From assembly GCA_018645005.1 (NCBI GenBank), contig JABGPJ010000066.1:1-41807 (forward strand): a stretch of DNA of 41,807 nucleotides. Direction: 5' to 3'. The notes below the pieces were generated by a model that ran no database searches, was not told the DNA's origin, and was given only the letters and a program-made list of their open reading frames with translations. The stretch is from Deltaproteobacteria bacterium. Lineage in GTDB: Bacteria > SAR324 > XYD2-FULL-50-16. A program made the translations under genes and the position numbers. Positions 25,433-34,540 of the stretch are shown in pieces (position 1 is the stretch's first letter; the number at the start of each line of letters is the position of its first letter).

Positions 25433-25461
25433 ATTTTATCACGCCATTTTGATTGGTTCAA
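25433..25461 (-). promoter_or_regulatory. Candidate promoter of the BI-1 family gene
   Basis: Read on the minus strand: -35 TTGAAC (25456-25461), 17-nt spacer, -10 TAAAAT (25433-25438). The start of transcription would be near 25426, about 60 nt before the ATG. Confidence 0.5.
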
Positions 25462-25596
25462 CTGCTTAATCAATATTTGGTCTTTCCCGGTAGAACAGCG
25501 TTAGTGGCCTGTCTTGTTCTTGGGGCAGGTAAATACGGGTATTGATTTGGAAGGTGATTGGCGACAAATGCGCAAAAATAGTCCTATTGAGTCTGA

Positions 25597-27294
25597 TTAT
25601 CTGTAACTGTAGGTGTAAACGTAATAACTGGTGACAATCTCTCCAGTCGAATTTTTGGTTAGGGTTGATGTTTTGTAGAGGCTATCGTCATAAGTGTACT
25701 CAGTCCGGTTTGTTTCAGTTGCCACGCCGGATCCATCGATACTGTAGCTCTGGTCATAAATTTTTTCACCGCTGCTGCCATAGCCGTATGCTGTCTGTGA
25801 TATCAACAGATAGGCATTCGAGGGATAAGAGTACAGCTGGTATTTGATGAGTTTGCCTTGTGAATTGTAGGTTCTTGTTATTTTGGATGATGGGCTAGAG
25901 TTAATACTGTCCCCGGTACAACCATAACTAATGTCTGAAATCATGCGATCATTTGTGGAGCTATCCAGTTCATAGGTGTAATCCTTGTTATTATTACTGC
26001 TACATGTTTCTACGGAGCTGCTGTCGACATTATAGGACCGGATGGTTGCCGTTCGTCCTGAACTGTCGAAGGTAACGGCTTCTTTATAAGTCGTATCTCC
26101 GGATGCATCCTTCTGCTCCAGAGACGTTTTCCTACCCTGGGCGTCTCTTCCATATTCAAAATAGCTCGACGGTGATGTCCAACCTGAGCTTTGCAGAAAA
26201 AACTGATCCAGGATTAGAAAACCATTGCTGTAGAACTTCTTCGATTGATTGATCTGTGTCTCTGTCGATCCGGTAATATTATATGTCCGGTACTGGTAAT
26301 CAGCAAGCTGTCTGAGATTAAAGTTTGCGTAATGATCGATGGTCACTTCTCTGTAAACATTGTTTGTGCTGCTGGCGTATTTTATGGTTTCAGTTACGAT
26401 TGAATCTGCAGAGATATCTCCAGATGCTGTTGGATAATAGGTCACTGTCGTCACAATTTTAACGATGGTTTGACTGTTGGCATCATCGAAAAAATCTGAA
26501 GCAAGGTAACCCAGGTCGCCAGAAGCATCAAAACTACCCAGGTCTCCATTTTCGTCAAATCTTTGATAGGTATGTGTTTCCGTCGGGAAAGTGGCACCAC
26601 TACCCACAGCGATTGCCGTTGTGACAGAACCGACCAGGGTGTTATTTGACCCCGTTTTTTTTGTATAACTGGACGGGTAATAAGTGCTATAGGATCTTGG
26701 GTCTCCAGAAAATCCGTATGTGTTCAACGTGACGGAATCGGTTGTGTTGTTCTGGTTTAAAATTGAATAGCTCTGAATCAGATCGGATGTTGCGTCATAA
26801 GTCAGGAAATAGGTACTTAGCATATTGTCAAATGTCAATTCGCCTGAAGCGTTGTATAATGTTCTTTTGATGCTCGCAAAACTTAAAGGTCTGATGATAC
26901 CGGTATAGGCCCTGGCTGTGGGAAATGTGCCATCAGAAAAAGGTAGATTGTTTGAATAGGAGTTGATGTTTTGTGGGCCGGGCGGGACCGTACTGCTGAG
27001 TTCATAAATTGTACTGATTGTTTTGTCACTGTTACTTAATATAGACGTCGGTTGTTCCCAACCCCAGTAATTGGAATCAAAACTTTGTGTGCCTGTCAGC
27101 GACACAGTGTGGACTCCTTTCACCTGGCTTGATGAAGTCAAATTGTAACTGATGTATTTTGAAAGGCTGAGGAGGGGGGCGTAACTGGTCAGTGATGACT
27201 GAAGAGCATTATCTGTTTTGCAGGCGGATATCAGCAGGAAGCTCCAGGGAATCAAAAAAAGATAAATAACGTACTTGAGGGTGTCTTTTTTCAT
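25597..27294 (-). CDS. Lipoprotein with YD/RHS-like repeats
   Basis: 565 aa. A lipoprotein signal with lipobox LISAC (Cys25) is followed by a Ser/Thr/Tyr-rich protein low in Lys. From about residue 250 on, the pattern Tyr-x-Asp-Ser/Asn-x-Gly-(Arg/Asp) recurs every 30-45 residues, for example YFEYGRDAQGRKTSLEQKD, VTFDSSGRTATIRSYN and RTYNSQGKLIKYQLY. This is the loose YD-repeat style of RHS-type and cell-wall proteins, which fold as beta structure. It lacks the RHS core motif and any toxin domain. It is 38 nt downstream of a putative outer-membrane protein gene, so the two are probably made together. Function unknown. Confidence 0.75.
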   Translation of the reverse strand: MKKDTLKYVIYLFLIPWSFLLISACKTDNALQSSLTSYAPLLSLSKYISYNLTSSSQVKGVHTVSLTGTQSFDSNYWGWEQPTSILSNSDKTISTIYELSSTVPPGPQNINSYSNNLPFSDGTFPTARAYTGIIRPLSFASIKRTLYNASGELTFDNMLSTYFLTYDATSDLIQSYSILNQNNTTDSVTLNTYGFSGDPRSYSTYYPSSYTKKTGSNNTLVGSVTTAIAVGSGATFPTETHTYQRFDENGDLGSFDASGDLGYLASDFFDDANSQTIVKIVTTVTYYPTASGDISADSIVTETIKYASSTNNVYREVTIDHYANFNLRQLADYQYRTYNITGSTETQINQSKKFYSNGFLILDQFFLQSSGWTSPSSYFEYGRDAQGRKTSLEQKDASGDTTYKEAVTFDSSGRTATIRSYNVDSSSVETCSSNNNKDYTYELDSSTNDRMISDISYGCTGDSINSSPSSKITRTYNSQGKLIKYQLYSYPSNAYLLISQTAYGYGSSGEKIYDQSYSIDGSGVATETNRTEYTYDDSLYKTSTLTKNSTGEIVTSYYVYTYSYR

Positions 27295-27332
27295 TTTCCT
27301 GGTTTAAATTTTTCAAAAACGGTTAAAAAGCT

Positions 27333-27947
27333 CTAAAAATTGTATTTGAATCCCGATAAGACCTGCGTCGATCCAGTTGCGATCTTTATCCCATCAAATT
27401 TGCCTTGGGTCGATATTGTCAAAATCTCCAGGCCCAGGGAGAAACCTCCCATGATGTAAAATACGCCGCCCCCTGTCACATAGCCTACGTCAGAGGATGA
27501 CTGACGGATCGTACTGGTAATCATGTAAGAGGCTTCTGTATAAGCCAGACCGGCAAGCATGAATAGATCCCACGTTGATTGCCCTTCTGCGCTGGAAAGA
27601 CGGTAAGCCACATATGTTGTGTTTTTTTTGAGGTGTGTCTCCCAGCTGTTATTATAGGCAGTAAAATCAAGTGCGGCATTTGTCATGTTGAATCCCACCC
27701 TCAGCCATTCCCAATCGAAATAAATCTCGAACTTGTCGATATTCCCATTTCCACCACTATCAGAGAGGTCTTCTTCCTGGGGTGTATGTAAGGCAATGGC
27801 ATTGATGCCAATTCCAGAATTGCTTTGTGTGCTTCCACCTGTGGGGGCGGGGGAGGCTTCCTCCTGGGCATTGACGTCGAGTGTCATAAACAGGAAAGCC
27901 AGCAGTATCAGAAAAATGACAGGCAGCTGGTTTTTAAAAGTTGCCAC
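27333..27947 (-). CDS. Putative small outer-membrane beta-barrel protein
   Basis: 204 aa if translation starts at GTG 27947, which gives a clean signal peptide (MATFKNQ, then a hydrophobic stretch ending VNAQ) and has AGGA about 9 nt upstream. The ORF is open further, to an ATG at 27998. The mature part has a Gly/Ser-rich, acidic start, then alternating amphipathic beta segments (FEIYFDWEWLRVGFNM, TTYVAYRLSS, GGGVFYIMGGFSLGLEIL) and ends in Tyr-Asn-Phe. A terminal Phe is the usual Bam recognition signal of barrel proteins. It precedes the YD-repeat lipoprotein. Function unknown. Confidence 0.65.
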   Translation of the reverse strand: MATFKNQLPVIFLILLAFLFMTLDVNAQEEASPAPTGGSTQSNSGIGINAIALHTPQEEDLSDSGGNGNIDKFEIYFDWEWLRVGFNMTNAALDFTAYNNSWETHLKKNTTYVAYRLSSAEGQSTWDLFMLAGLAYTEASYMITSTIRQSSSDVGYVTGGGVFYIMGGFSLGLEILTISTQGKFDGIKIATGSTQVLSGFKYNF

Positions 27948-28452
27948 CGGACATTGTCCTGATGTGAGGATTTGGTTTTGCCAGCAATATTTTCCCATTC
28001 TCAAGCTATTGTGGATGATACTACCCGTAATGCTTTGTTTTTAACTAAAAACTAATTCCAGCAAATCCCATGCCTAGCGGGAAAGGTTTGTAAAAACAAG
28101 TTTCGTTTTTGGCCAGGAGGATCATTTTTTTTCCGGTATGAATATTGATTTCACCGGTCTGGGACTCAATGGAACCTGCAAAAAGACATTTGACCTCATC
28201 CTTACACAACTCATTTTTTCAATCAATTAATTATTTAATACAGGATGAATGTGCCTGCTGTAATCTTTGCAGACTTTCTATGTGTACGGGTGAGCATCTG
28301 TCGATATTCCCGTGACACAGATTTTATTGGATCTTTGGAAAACCTCAAATAAAGAATGTTAACCCCATGGATTGTCTAAATCAGATCAATTTGACAGAAT
28401 GAGGATAAAAAATATCTGAAATATTGTAAACTTGAAATCTTTATATTTGAAT
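27948..28452. other. Divergent intergenic region before the ABC-F gene
   Basis: About 500 nt. Apart from the uncertain 5' extension of the outer-membrane protein ORF (to 27998) and a candidate ABC-F promoter at 28391, I see no gene, RNA motif or strong hairpin. Confidence 0.4.
28391..28418 (+). promoter_or_regulatory. Possible promoter of the ABC-F gene
   Basis: A perfect -35 box TTGACA at 28391-28396 is followed after 16 nt by TATCTG, a poor -10. The position fits a short leader of about 30 nt before the ATG at 28453. Confidence 0.3.
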
Positions 28453-30378
28453 ATGATTAGTGTGACAGATCTGGGTATGCATTTTGGTGAAAAAACCCTT
28501 TTTGAACAGGCGAATTTTCAGCTGAATCATGGAAACCATTATGGATTGGTGGGCGCGAACGGATCAGGAAAGTCTACCTTGATGCAGATTCTCTCTGGAG
28601 AAATCGTAGCCGAACAGGGAACGGTCAATTTTCCGGCTGCATTGAAACTGGGAATCCTGAAACAAAACCATTTTGCCTTTGAACAGCATCCCATTATTGA
28701 TGTTGTTCTGATGGGGAAAAAAGCGTTGTGGGAGGCACTGAACGAAAAAAGCAGTCTAAGCGAGGGGAAGCAGGTGACAGAACAGATCGGCAAGCGGATT
28801 GCGGACCTTGAGATTGTCATCGCGGATCACAATGGATACCAGGCTGAAGCCGAAGCATCAGAACTGTTGGCAGGGCTGGGGATTCTCCCGGAAAACCAGA
28901 AAAACACTTTAAGTACGTTGTCGGGGGGGTATAAGCTGAGAGTATTATTGGCCCAATGCCTTTTCAGTGAACCCGACTTTCTTCTGCTGGATGAACCGAC
29001 GAACCACCTGGATATTGCTTCCATCGTATGGTTAGAGGAGTATCTTAACCGGTTTCCTGGTACCTGTCTGATCATTTCACACGATCAATATTTTCTGAAT
29101 CGTGTGTCAACCCACGTAGTTGATATCGATTATGAAGAGATAAAAATTTATAAGGGCAATTACGATCAGTATAAAAGAGAAAAGGAGTTGGAAATATCTC
29201 AGAAAGAGATGGAAATTTCAAAGCAGGAGAAGAAGAGAGAGGACCTGCAGCTGTTTATTGACCGTTTTAAAGCAAAAGCCACAAAAGCCCGCCAAGCAAA
29301 TAGTAAATCAAAGCAGCTCAATCGTATGGATGAAATTGTCATCAAGCGCTCCTCCCGTTTATCTCCTTTTTTCGCGTTCGATATTTGTCGGCCCTCGGGG
29401 AAAATCGCTTTTTCAACAAAAAAACTGTCTAAAAAATACGATTCTACTCAAGTCCTGGAAAATCTTTCGGTTAGTGTCAACCGTGGAGAAAAACTGGCTG
29501 TTATCGGCCCGAACGGGATTGGCAAGTCAACCTTCTTGAAGCTTGTTGCCGGAATTATAGAACCGACCCAGGGCGGAGTGGAGCCTGGACATGAGGTTTA
29601 CGCTGGATATTGTCCTCAGGATCACCAGGATATCATTCCTGATAATACATCCCCCTATGAATGGCTTTACACTTTCTCCCCGGGGGAAACGATTAGTTTG
29701 ATCAGAGGATTACTGGGAAGAGTGTTGATTAGGGGAGATGATGCGGACAAATCAACTGCGGCTTTGAGCGGGGGCGAGTCGGCAAGACTGATATTTGCGG
29801 GGATGATGTTGCAAAAGCCGAATCTGCTGTTGCTGGATGAACCGACAAACCATATGGATATAGAGTCTTTAGAGGCATTGGGGAAAGCGTTGAAGGTTTA
29901 TTCGGGGACTGTCGTCTGTGTCAGTCATGACCGTCGTTTTATTGAAAGTTTCGCAACCGGAATTTTGGAACTGAAACCGAATGGTTTTGACCTGTTTCCG
30001 GGTAGTTATCGCGAGTATCTCGAAAAACAGGGAGAAGATTATCTCGACCGCTCGCTGACACCGTCCAAATCTAAAAAAACAAATCATCGTCAGATAAAAA
30101 CGATCTCAAATAAGGAATGGAAAGAAAAAAGCAAAAATATCAGTAAAATGAAAAGGGGAGTGCAAAAAAGTGAAGTGCGTATTTCGGAACTGGAAGAACA
30201 AATCAGTGGGATTGATGAGAAAATGATGAATGATGATCTCTACAAAACGGATAACAGTCCCCAGTTACGACTTTTGTTGGATCAAAAGGAATTGTTGAAC
30301 CTTGAATTGAATAATACACTGACTGACTGGGAGAAACAGCAGGCGGTCCTTGATGAACTGACATCAACATCTAGTTAG
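28453..30378 (+). CDS. ABC-F family ATPase, YbiT-like with C-terminal coiled coil
   Basis: 641 aa from the ATG at 28453; a TTG seven codons earlier is less likely. Two ABC cassettes lie in one chain with no membrane segment. The first has Walker A GANGSGKST, signature LSGGYKLRVLLAQ and LLLDEPTNHLD; the second has GPNGIGKST, LSGGESARLIFAG and LLLDEPTNHMD. A charged helical linker between them (about 240-300, KARQANSKSKQLNRM) is the P-site tRNA interaction motif. The N-terminus (DLGMHFGEKTLFEQANF) is closest in style to E. coli YbiT. A C-terminal helical tail of about 100 residues (WKEKSKNISKMKRGVQK onward) resembles Uup/YheS tails instead. ABC-F proteins act on stalled or antibiotic-bound ribosomes; which role applies here is unknown. 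Confidence 0.93.
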   Translation: MISVTDLGMHFGEKTLFEQANFQLNHGNHYGLVGANGSGKSTLMQILSGEIVAEQGTVNFPAALKLGILKQNHFAFEQHPIIDVVLMGKKALWEALNEKSSLSEGKQVTEQIGKRIADLEIVIADHNGYQAEAEASELLAGLGILPENQKNTLSTLSGGYKLRVLLAQCLFSEPDFLLLDEPTNHLDIASIVWLEEYLNRFPGTCLIISHDQYFLNRVSTHVVDIDYEEIKIYKGNYDQYKREKELEISQKEMEISKQEKKREDLQLFIDRFKAKATKARQANSKSKQLNRMDEIVIKRSSRLSPFFAFDICRPSGKIAFSTKKLSKKYDSTQVLENLSVSVNRGEKLAVIGPNGIGKSTFLKLVAGIIEPTQGGVEPGHEVYAGYCPQDHQDIIPDNTSPYEWLYTFSPGETISLIRGLLGRVLIRGDDADKSTAALSGGESARLIFAGMMLQKPNLLLLDEPTNHMDIESLEALGKALKVYSGTVVCVSHDRRFIESFATGILELKPNGFDLFPGSYREYLEKQGEDYLDRSLTPSKSKKTNHRQIKTISNKEWKEKSKNISKMKRGVQKSEVRISELEEQISGIDEKMMNDDLYKTDNSPQLRLLLDQKELLNLELNNTLTDWEKQQAVLDELTSTSS

Positions 30379-30404
30379 ACAACGGGGCCTGATTATTGAG
30401 ACCC

Positions 30405-30989
30405 TTAAAACTTTATTTGGAAATTGAGCTGGGCAAGGGTTTCTTTTTGTTTTCTGATGAAATCGATATGGAACGGTGGTGAGGTTGCCTTTCCTGGCGC
30501 TTGAACATCGGTATTCTCCAGCCGGGATATGGGTTGATTCTGTTCAATATATAATGACTTGGTCCCTACTGCCATACCGAGTAGCACTCCGCTGATAATC
30601 CCGACACTGAGAAAACGGACGTTATCACGAGCATTCTCTCCCTGTACAAGTGCCAACCACCCACCTATAACAGCGCCGGTTCCGATACCGTAGATGATGT
30701 TGTCTGGCATTAATTCTTTATCCTGTTCCAGTGCTGCCGCTAGATCAACACTGGGAAGCCCGGATCTTCTTCTCGCTTCTTCAGCTTCCTTGATTTCCTG
30801 TTCCCCGACATACTGGCTGTCACTCGTTTCAAATTCTCTGCCGGTAGAGTCGAGATACCCTTGCTCTTCCCATAAGGAATCACTATTATCTTCAAGGTAT
30901 CCAGTGTTTTGAGCAAATACAGCGGAAACGGAATAAAAGCACAATACTGAAATGATCAGTATTCGCGGAAATGATTGTATAAATCTCAT
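30405..30989 (-). CDS. Small exported protein with hydrophobic glycine-rich segments
   Basis: 194 aa. A signal peptide (FPRILIISVLCFYSVSAVFA, then QNTGY) is followed by an acidic region rich in Glu, Asp and Ser. Two hydrophobic Gly-rich segments come next (IIYGIGTGAVIGGWLALV and VRFLSVGIISGVLLGMAVG), which look like a glycine-zipper hairpin in a membrane. The C-terminus ends in Phe. I do not recognise the family. It is convergent with the ABC-F gene, 26 nt apart, and lies upstream of and divergent from the gsp pseudopilin genes. Confidence 0.65.
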   Translation of the reverse strand: MRFIQSFPRILIISVLCFYSVSAVFAQNTGYLEDNSDSLWEEQGYLDSTGREFETSDSQYVGEQEIKEAEEARRRSGLPSVDLAAALEQDKELMPDNIIYGIGTGAVIGGWLALVQGENARDNVRFLSVGIISGVLLGMAVGTKSLYIEQNQPISRLENTDVQAPGKATSPPFHIDFIRKQKETLAQLNFQIKF

Positions 30990-31208
30990 CGGGCTGTTTC
31001 GTTTAACTGGGACAATTGATATATCAGACAGATATAAGATAGTCGACGCTATAAGTGTTAACTGTTTTCACAAGGAAATGCAAATGATATGCTATATTTC
31101 CTCAGCAGGTGAAACTATCAAAAATAAAATTGTAGAAATTGCGTCAATCATTTGACTTCAATCCTAAATTTATGGGATTTTATAAACCAGTGACTTCATG
31201 ATTTATCA

Positions 31209-31691
31209 ATGGTTAACCCGGGAAATAAGGATATGAAAACGAAGATTTTCTGTGCGAGAGAAACAGATGCTGTCTGTAAAACTGAGCAGGACGGTTTCAG
31301 CTTCATTGAAATAATGATTGTTATTGTCATTATGGCAGGTATGATCGCAATTGTCGGACCGATGCTTTTTGGAAAGCTGGACGAGGCGAAAGTGGACCAG
31401 GCCAGGATTCAAATGAAAAGCCTGGTCGGTGCACTGGACCTTTATCATCTGGACAATTCTGCTTATCCTTCGACGGAACAAGGGATGGATGCACTCCTGA
31501 AACAACCGGTCGTCGGATCAATACCAAAAAACTGGCGGGGTCCCTATCTGAGGAGTACAAAGATTCCCAAGGACCCTTGGGAAAATGATTACGTTTACCA
31601 GTCGGAAGGAAAATCTATAGCGCTGAAGAGTCTGGGAGCTGATGGTGTAGAGGGTGGAGATGGTATCAATGCGGATATCCCCCTAGAATAG
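31209..31691 (+). CDS. gspG: Type II secretion system major pseudopilin GspG
   Basis: 160 aa. The prepilin peptidase site G/FSFIEIMIVIVIMAG has Glu at +5 and is followed by the hydrophobic helix of a type IV pilin-like protein. The body matches GspG closely: ALDLYHLDNSAYPSTEQGMD, NWRGPYLRSTKIPKDPW, and the calcium-loop end SLGADGVEGGDGINADI. GspG builds the pseudopilus that pushes substrates through the outer-membrane secretin. The leader is long (29 residues from this ATG, 21 from an alternative ATG at 31233 with AAGG just before it). It is the first gene of gspG-H-I-J-K. Confidence 0.95.
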   Translation: MVNPGNKDMKTKIFCARETDAVCKTEQDGFSFIEIMIVIVIMAGMIAIVGPMLFGKLDEAKVDQARIQMKSLVGALDLYHLDNSAYPSTEQGMDALLKQPVVGSIPKNWRGPYLRSTKIPKDPWENDYVYQSEGKSIALKSLGADGVEGGDGINADIPLE

Positions 31692-31700
31692 ATTGTCGAT

Positions 31701-32252
31701 ATGGTCAACCATCAACAGTTGAAAAAGCCGGGTTTTTCGCTTCTGGAGTTAAGTCTTATCATGTTTATCATGATGATCCTGCTCGGATTCTCCCTACCCC
31801 GTTTCTCCAGCCTGATTGAAAATCAACTGCAGCTGGAAACCTTGAAGTTAGCTCACTTGATCGACGAACTGAGACTTCAGGCGATTTTGAATGGAGAAAA
31901 TCACAAACTTATTTTTAATACGCAGAAGTCCGAATATACCGTCTTAACATCAAAAGCCGATCAACCGCAGCAATACTCACCCCATAGTCGGTTTAAAAAA
32001 CCGATCTCGATTCAGCCGCCAGTTGAACTTGCTGCCGTTTCGAGATTGGAAAACGCTGATGAAAACTACCAATTTGCAGGTCGTAAGATTACCTTCGACA
32101 AGATATTTGGACAACAGTTTCAGATCCTCATCGATTCTTCGGGATTTGTCGACCTTTTTACCCTCCGACTAAAAGACAAGCAGAACCAGTTGTCACTTTC
32201 AGTCGTCAACATTATGGGAAAAATGGTGATTGGGAAAGAAACCCCTCTTTAA
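31701..32252 (+). CDS. gspH: Type II secretion minor pseudopilin GspH
   Basis: 183 aa. The pseudopilin N-terminus PGFSLLELSLIMFIMMILLG has the peptidase site after Gly11 and Glu at +5. The region LAHLIDELRLQAILNGENHKL is the typical GspH/FimT helix followed by beta strands. It lies 9 nt after gspG and before gspI. Within the pseudopilus GspH is a minor component linking the GspI-J-K tip to the GspG shaft. The stop codon falls in the loop of a hairpin at 32240-32259. Confidence 0.85.
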   Translation: MVNHQQLKKPGFSLLELSLIMFIMMILLGFSLPRFSSLIENQLQLETLKLAHLIDELRLQAILNGENHKLIFNTQKSEYTVLTSKADQPQQYSPHSRFKKPISIQPPVELAAVSRLENADENYQFAGRKITFDKIFGQQFQILIDSSGFVDLFTLRLKDKQNQLSLSVVNIMGKMVIGKETPL

Positions 32253-32259
32253 AGGGGTT
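32240..32259 (+). other. Hairpin at the gspH stop codon
   Basis: AACCCCT (32240-32246) pairs perfectly with AGGGGTT (32253-32259), with the gspH stop in the 6-nt loop. No T-run follows. It could reduce read-through to gspI or protect the upstream mRNA. Confidence 0.5.
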
Positions 32260-32327
32260 CTGATTGTAGGATGTTCTGTCTTTGCAATGAATCAAATTGT
32301 TGACTGGAAATGTGTTGAAAAAGGAAT

Positions 32328-32738
32328 ATGATGCCCACAGGGTCACCTTTAAAAATTCAGATCGGTTTTACACTGCTTGAGGTCTTGATCGCGTTTTCGC
32401 TTCTTTCCATTCTTTTGACAGTCATTATTCAATCACAGGCCGAGACCGCTTATTTTCTGGAAAAAACGGGGAAGCAGCAACTGGTACAACGGGTTGTGAT
32501 GAATGAATTGTCAGTCGCGGAGCGCTCCTGTGCGACCATGATACCGGAATCGGATGAGGGCACTTTTGCAGACGACCATAGTCTTGCTGGAGACAACTGG
32601 CAGAGAACAGTCATTGAAGAAGACATATTTCTGGGGTTGATACAGGTTGCCCGCATCTCATACCGCATCAGCTGGAAGAATCCCAGAGGCAAAGGGGACC
32701 ACGCTTTTGAATCCAGTGTGCTTTGTGGGAGGAGATGA
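32328..32738 (+). CDS. gspI: Type II secretion minor pseudopilin GspI
   Basis: 136 aa. The prepilin-type segment IGFTLLEVLIAFSLLSIL is cleaved after the Gly and has Glu at +5, followed by QLVQRVVMNELSVAER, a GspI-like helix (family pattern of Ala-x-x-Leu-Ala-x-Asn). Gene order fixes the assignment: it lies between gspH and gspJ. AAGGAA precedes the ATG. It forms the tip complex with GspJ and GspK. Its stop TGA abuts the ATG of gspJ directly. Confidence 0.85.
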   Translation: MMPTGSPLKIQIGFTLLEVLIAFSLLSILLTVIIQSQAETAYFLEKTGKQQLVQRVVMNELSVAERSCATMIPESDEGTFADDHSLAGDNWQRTVIEEDIFLGLIQVARISYRISWKNPRGKGDHAFESSVLCGRR

Positions 32739-33452
32739 ATGAAGAAAAATGGGTTTACCTTGCTGGAACTTCTGCTGACCTTGAGTATTTTTGCCGCGAT
32801 CATGGGATTACTGATGAATGTCTTCTTTCAGTTTAAAGATCAAAGCAATCGTTTTGGCTCAACTCTGGACCTCAGGCAGGAAGCAAGAATTCTCGAACTA
32901 CTGCTACGGCAGGATCTTCAGTCTGCGGTATACTTGAAGTCCTGGGATAAGAAATCCTCGGAGTATGATTTCGATGGCAGACAAAGTGGAATTGTGGGTA
33001 TCGATGAGCAAAATGGTGATATTGACAGCGACCAGATCCATCTGCATGTTAACCGCCCGGCCAGGTTTTTCCGTGGACTTCCATTGGAAAAAGATCCTGA
33101 GATTCATGAGGTGAGCTACTACATCGAGGAAGTGGAGGATAATCACTTTCAATTCAAACGCAGGGAGCAGTTCTATATCGACGCAGATATCAAGGATGGG
33201 GATGGAAGCATCTCCCATGCGCTATCTGAAAATGTCGTTGCTTTTGATCTCAAATACTACAGGCAGAACAGTGCTGAACCCATTGAAGAGTGGGGAACTG
33301 AAGAGATACAGCGGGAGTTTAAGGAAGCGAAAGGTATCCCGGCGGGTGTGTCAGTGACTCTGAAACTGCAGGATTCAAGCGGAGAGAACTTTGAGACACA
33401 ATTCCAGCTTAATCTGCAGCCGGCTATGGGAGCTAATATCAAATGGAAGTAA
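32739..33452 (+). CDS. gspJ: Type II secretion minor pseudopilin GspJ
   Basis: 237 aa. The N-terminus KKNGFTLLELLLTLSIFAAI is a class III signal with Glu at +5. Downstream features fit GspJ: RQEARILELLLRQDLQSA, beta-rich middle, and VVAFDLKYY with WGTEEIQREF near the C-terminus, which resembles the conserved W-x-x-x GspJ end. A strong ribosome binding site (GGGAGGAG) lies inside the end of gspI. It overlaps gspK by 10 nt, so the two are translationally coupled. Confidence 0.87.
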   Translation: MKKNGFTLLELLLTLSIFAAIMGLLMNVFFQFKDQSNRFGSTLDLRQEARILELLLRQDLQSAVYLKSWDKKSSEYDFDGRQSGIVGIDEQNGDIDSDQIHLHVNRPARFFRGLPLEKDPEIHEVSYYIEEVEDNHFQFKRREQFYIDADIKDGDGSISHALSENVVAFDLKYYRQNSAEPIEEWGTEEIQREFKEAKGIPAGVSVTLKLQDSSGENFETQFQLNLQPAMGANIKWK

Positions 33453-34540
33453 GCAAATTAGCACATAGGGGCCGTCAGGATCACCAACGGGGTGTGGCGT
33501 TGTTAATATCTTTGTCTGTGATTTTGCTGCTCTCCATAGCCTTGATGAAGAATTTTGAAAAGAGATCCATCGAGGTTGCCCATCTGGGAAACAATCTGGA
33601 ACGGTTTCAGGCTGAGAGTCTTTCACGGTCAGTTTTTAAGGTGATTCTGATTTCTATCAAAGAGCAAGGGTTGATTGCTCTGCTGGGTAATCGCAGCTAT
33701 TGGCAGGGGATCGATTTTTCTCTCGGAAATGGTTTTTTCCGGATTCAGGAGGTCACTCCTATCGATCACCGTTTTAATCTCAATCAAAGAATTGGCGACG
33801 GTGTTGCCCCTCGTGTGACTGTGTTTAAAAACATGGTCAGAATAAACAGAAAGTTGCTCGGAGGTTATGACGATCCTTCAGGAGAAAACGAGAATGAAGC
33901 CTTAAGTGCGATAAACGATTGGGTAGACAGAGACCAGGATATGGATAAGGTCTTCCTGTACGATGCTGAACAGTATTATCGTGAAGAACCGTCATTCAGT
34001 GTAAAAAACAGGGAGTTTGACCGGCTCTCTGAGGTAAGGCTGTTGCCCGCTTTTCGCGTCCTTGGGATAACGGCGGAATACCTGGAAAACAATTTCAGAG
34101 TATTAGGTGAATATGATGAGTATATCGATATCAATTTGAATCGAGAGAAAGAAATAAAAGATTTTCTGAACCGATATGAAAATGTTGCTGGATATCCCAA
34201 TGTGTTTGAGCGACAAAATGAGATATGGAAGCTCATTGAAGAACAGCAAATATCAGAGAGTCCTAACCTTTTATCCGGCCCCAGTGAAGTAAAAACACCC
34301 TTTCCAGCAAAAGACTTTGGGCGAATTTGGAAAGATGCCCTTATAGCTGCTGGCGTAAATTTGGAAGACAAGGAACTGTCCCTTTTCAAACCCAATTCAA
34401 AGAATCTTTTCATCCGATTTCGGGTCCAGGTGGGTAAAGCGACGGTGAATATCCGGTCAACTGTGCGGGTTAAATATCTGAAACCAGAAAAAAACCTTGA
34501 TATCGGAGAATTAACGATCTTATCGTTCAGGATTATCTGA
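33443..34540 (+). CDS. gspK: Type II secretion minor pseudopilin GspK
   Basis: 365 aa, by far the largest of the five, as is usual for GspK. The segment QRGVALLISLSVILLLSIAL is pilin-like but lacks the Glu at +5, the known GspK exception that places it at the pseudopilus tip. Further GspK features are IDHRFNLNQRIG, AINDWVDRDQDMD and FDRLSEVRLLPAF. The last is the typical start of the helical alpha domain. It is the last gene of the pseudopilin operon; the rest of the secretion machinery (gspC-F, L, M) is not in the window. Its 3' end lies in a large inverted repeat. Confidence 0.9.
   Translation: MEVSKLAHRGRQDHQRGVALLISLSVILLLSIALMKNFEKRSIEVAHLGNNLERFQAESLSRSVFKVILISIKEQGLIALLGNRSYWQGIDFSLGNGFFRIQEVTPIDHRFNLNQRIGDGVAPRVTVFKNMVRINRKLLGGYDDPSGENENEALSAINDWVDRDQDMDKVFLYDAEQYYREEPSFSVKNREFDRLSEVRLLPAFRVLGITAEYLENNFRVLGEYDEYIDINLNREKEIKDFLNRYENVAGYPNVFERQNEIWKLIEEQQISESPNLLSGPSEVKTPFPAKDFGRIWKDALIAAGVNLEDKELSLFKPNSKNLFIRFRVQVGKATVNIRSTVRVKYLKPEKNLDIGELTILSFRII

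Noticed and set aside
25597-27294. RHS polymorphic toxin
   Set aside because: Only loose YD-like repeats; no RHS core motif, no toxin domain, no immunity gene, and it is a lipoprotein.
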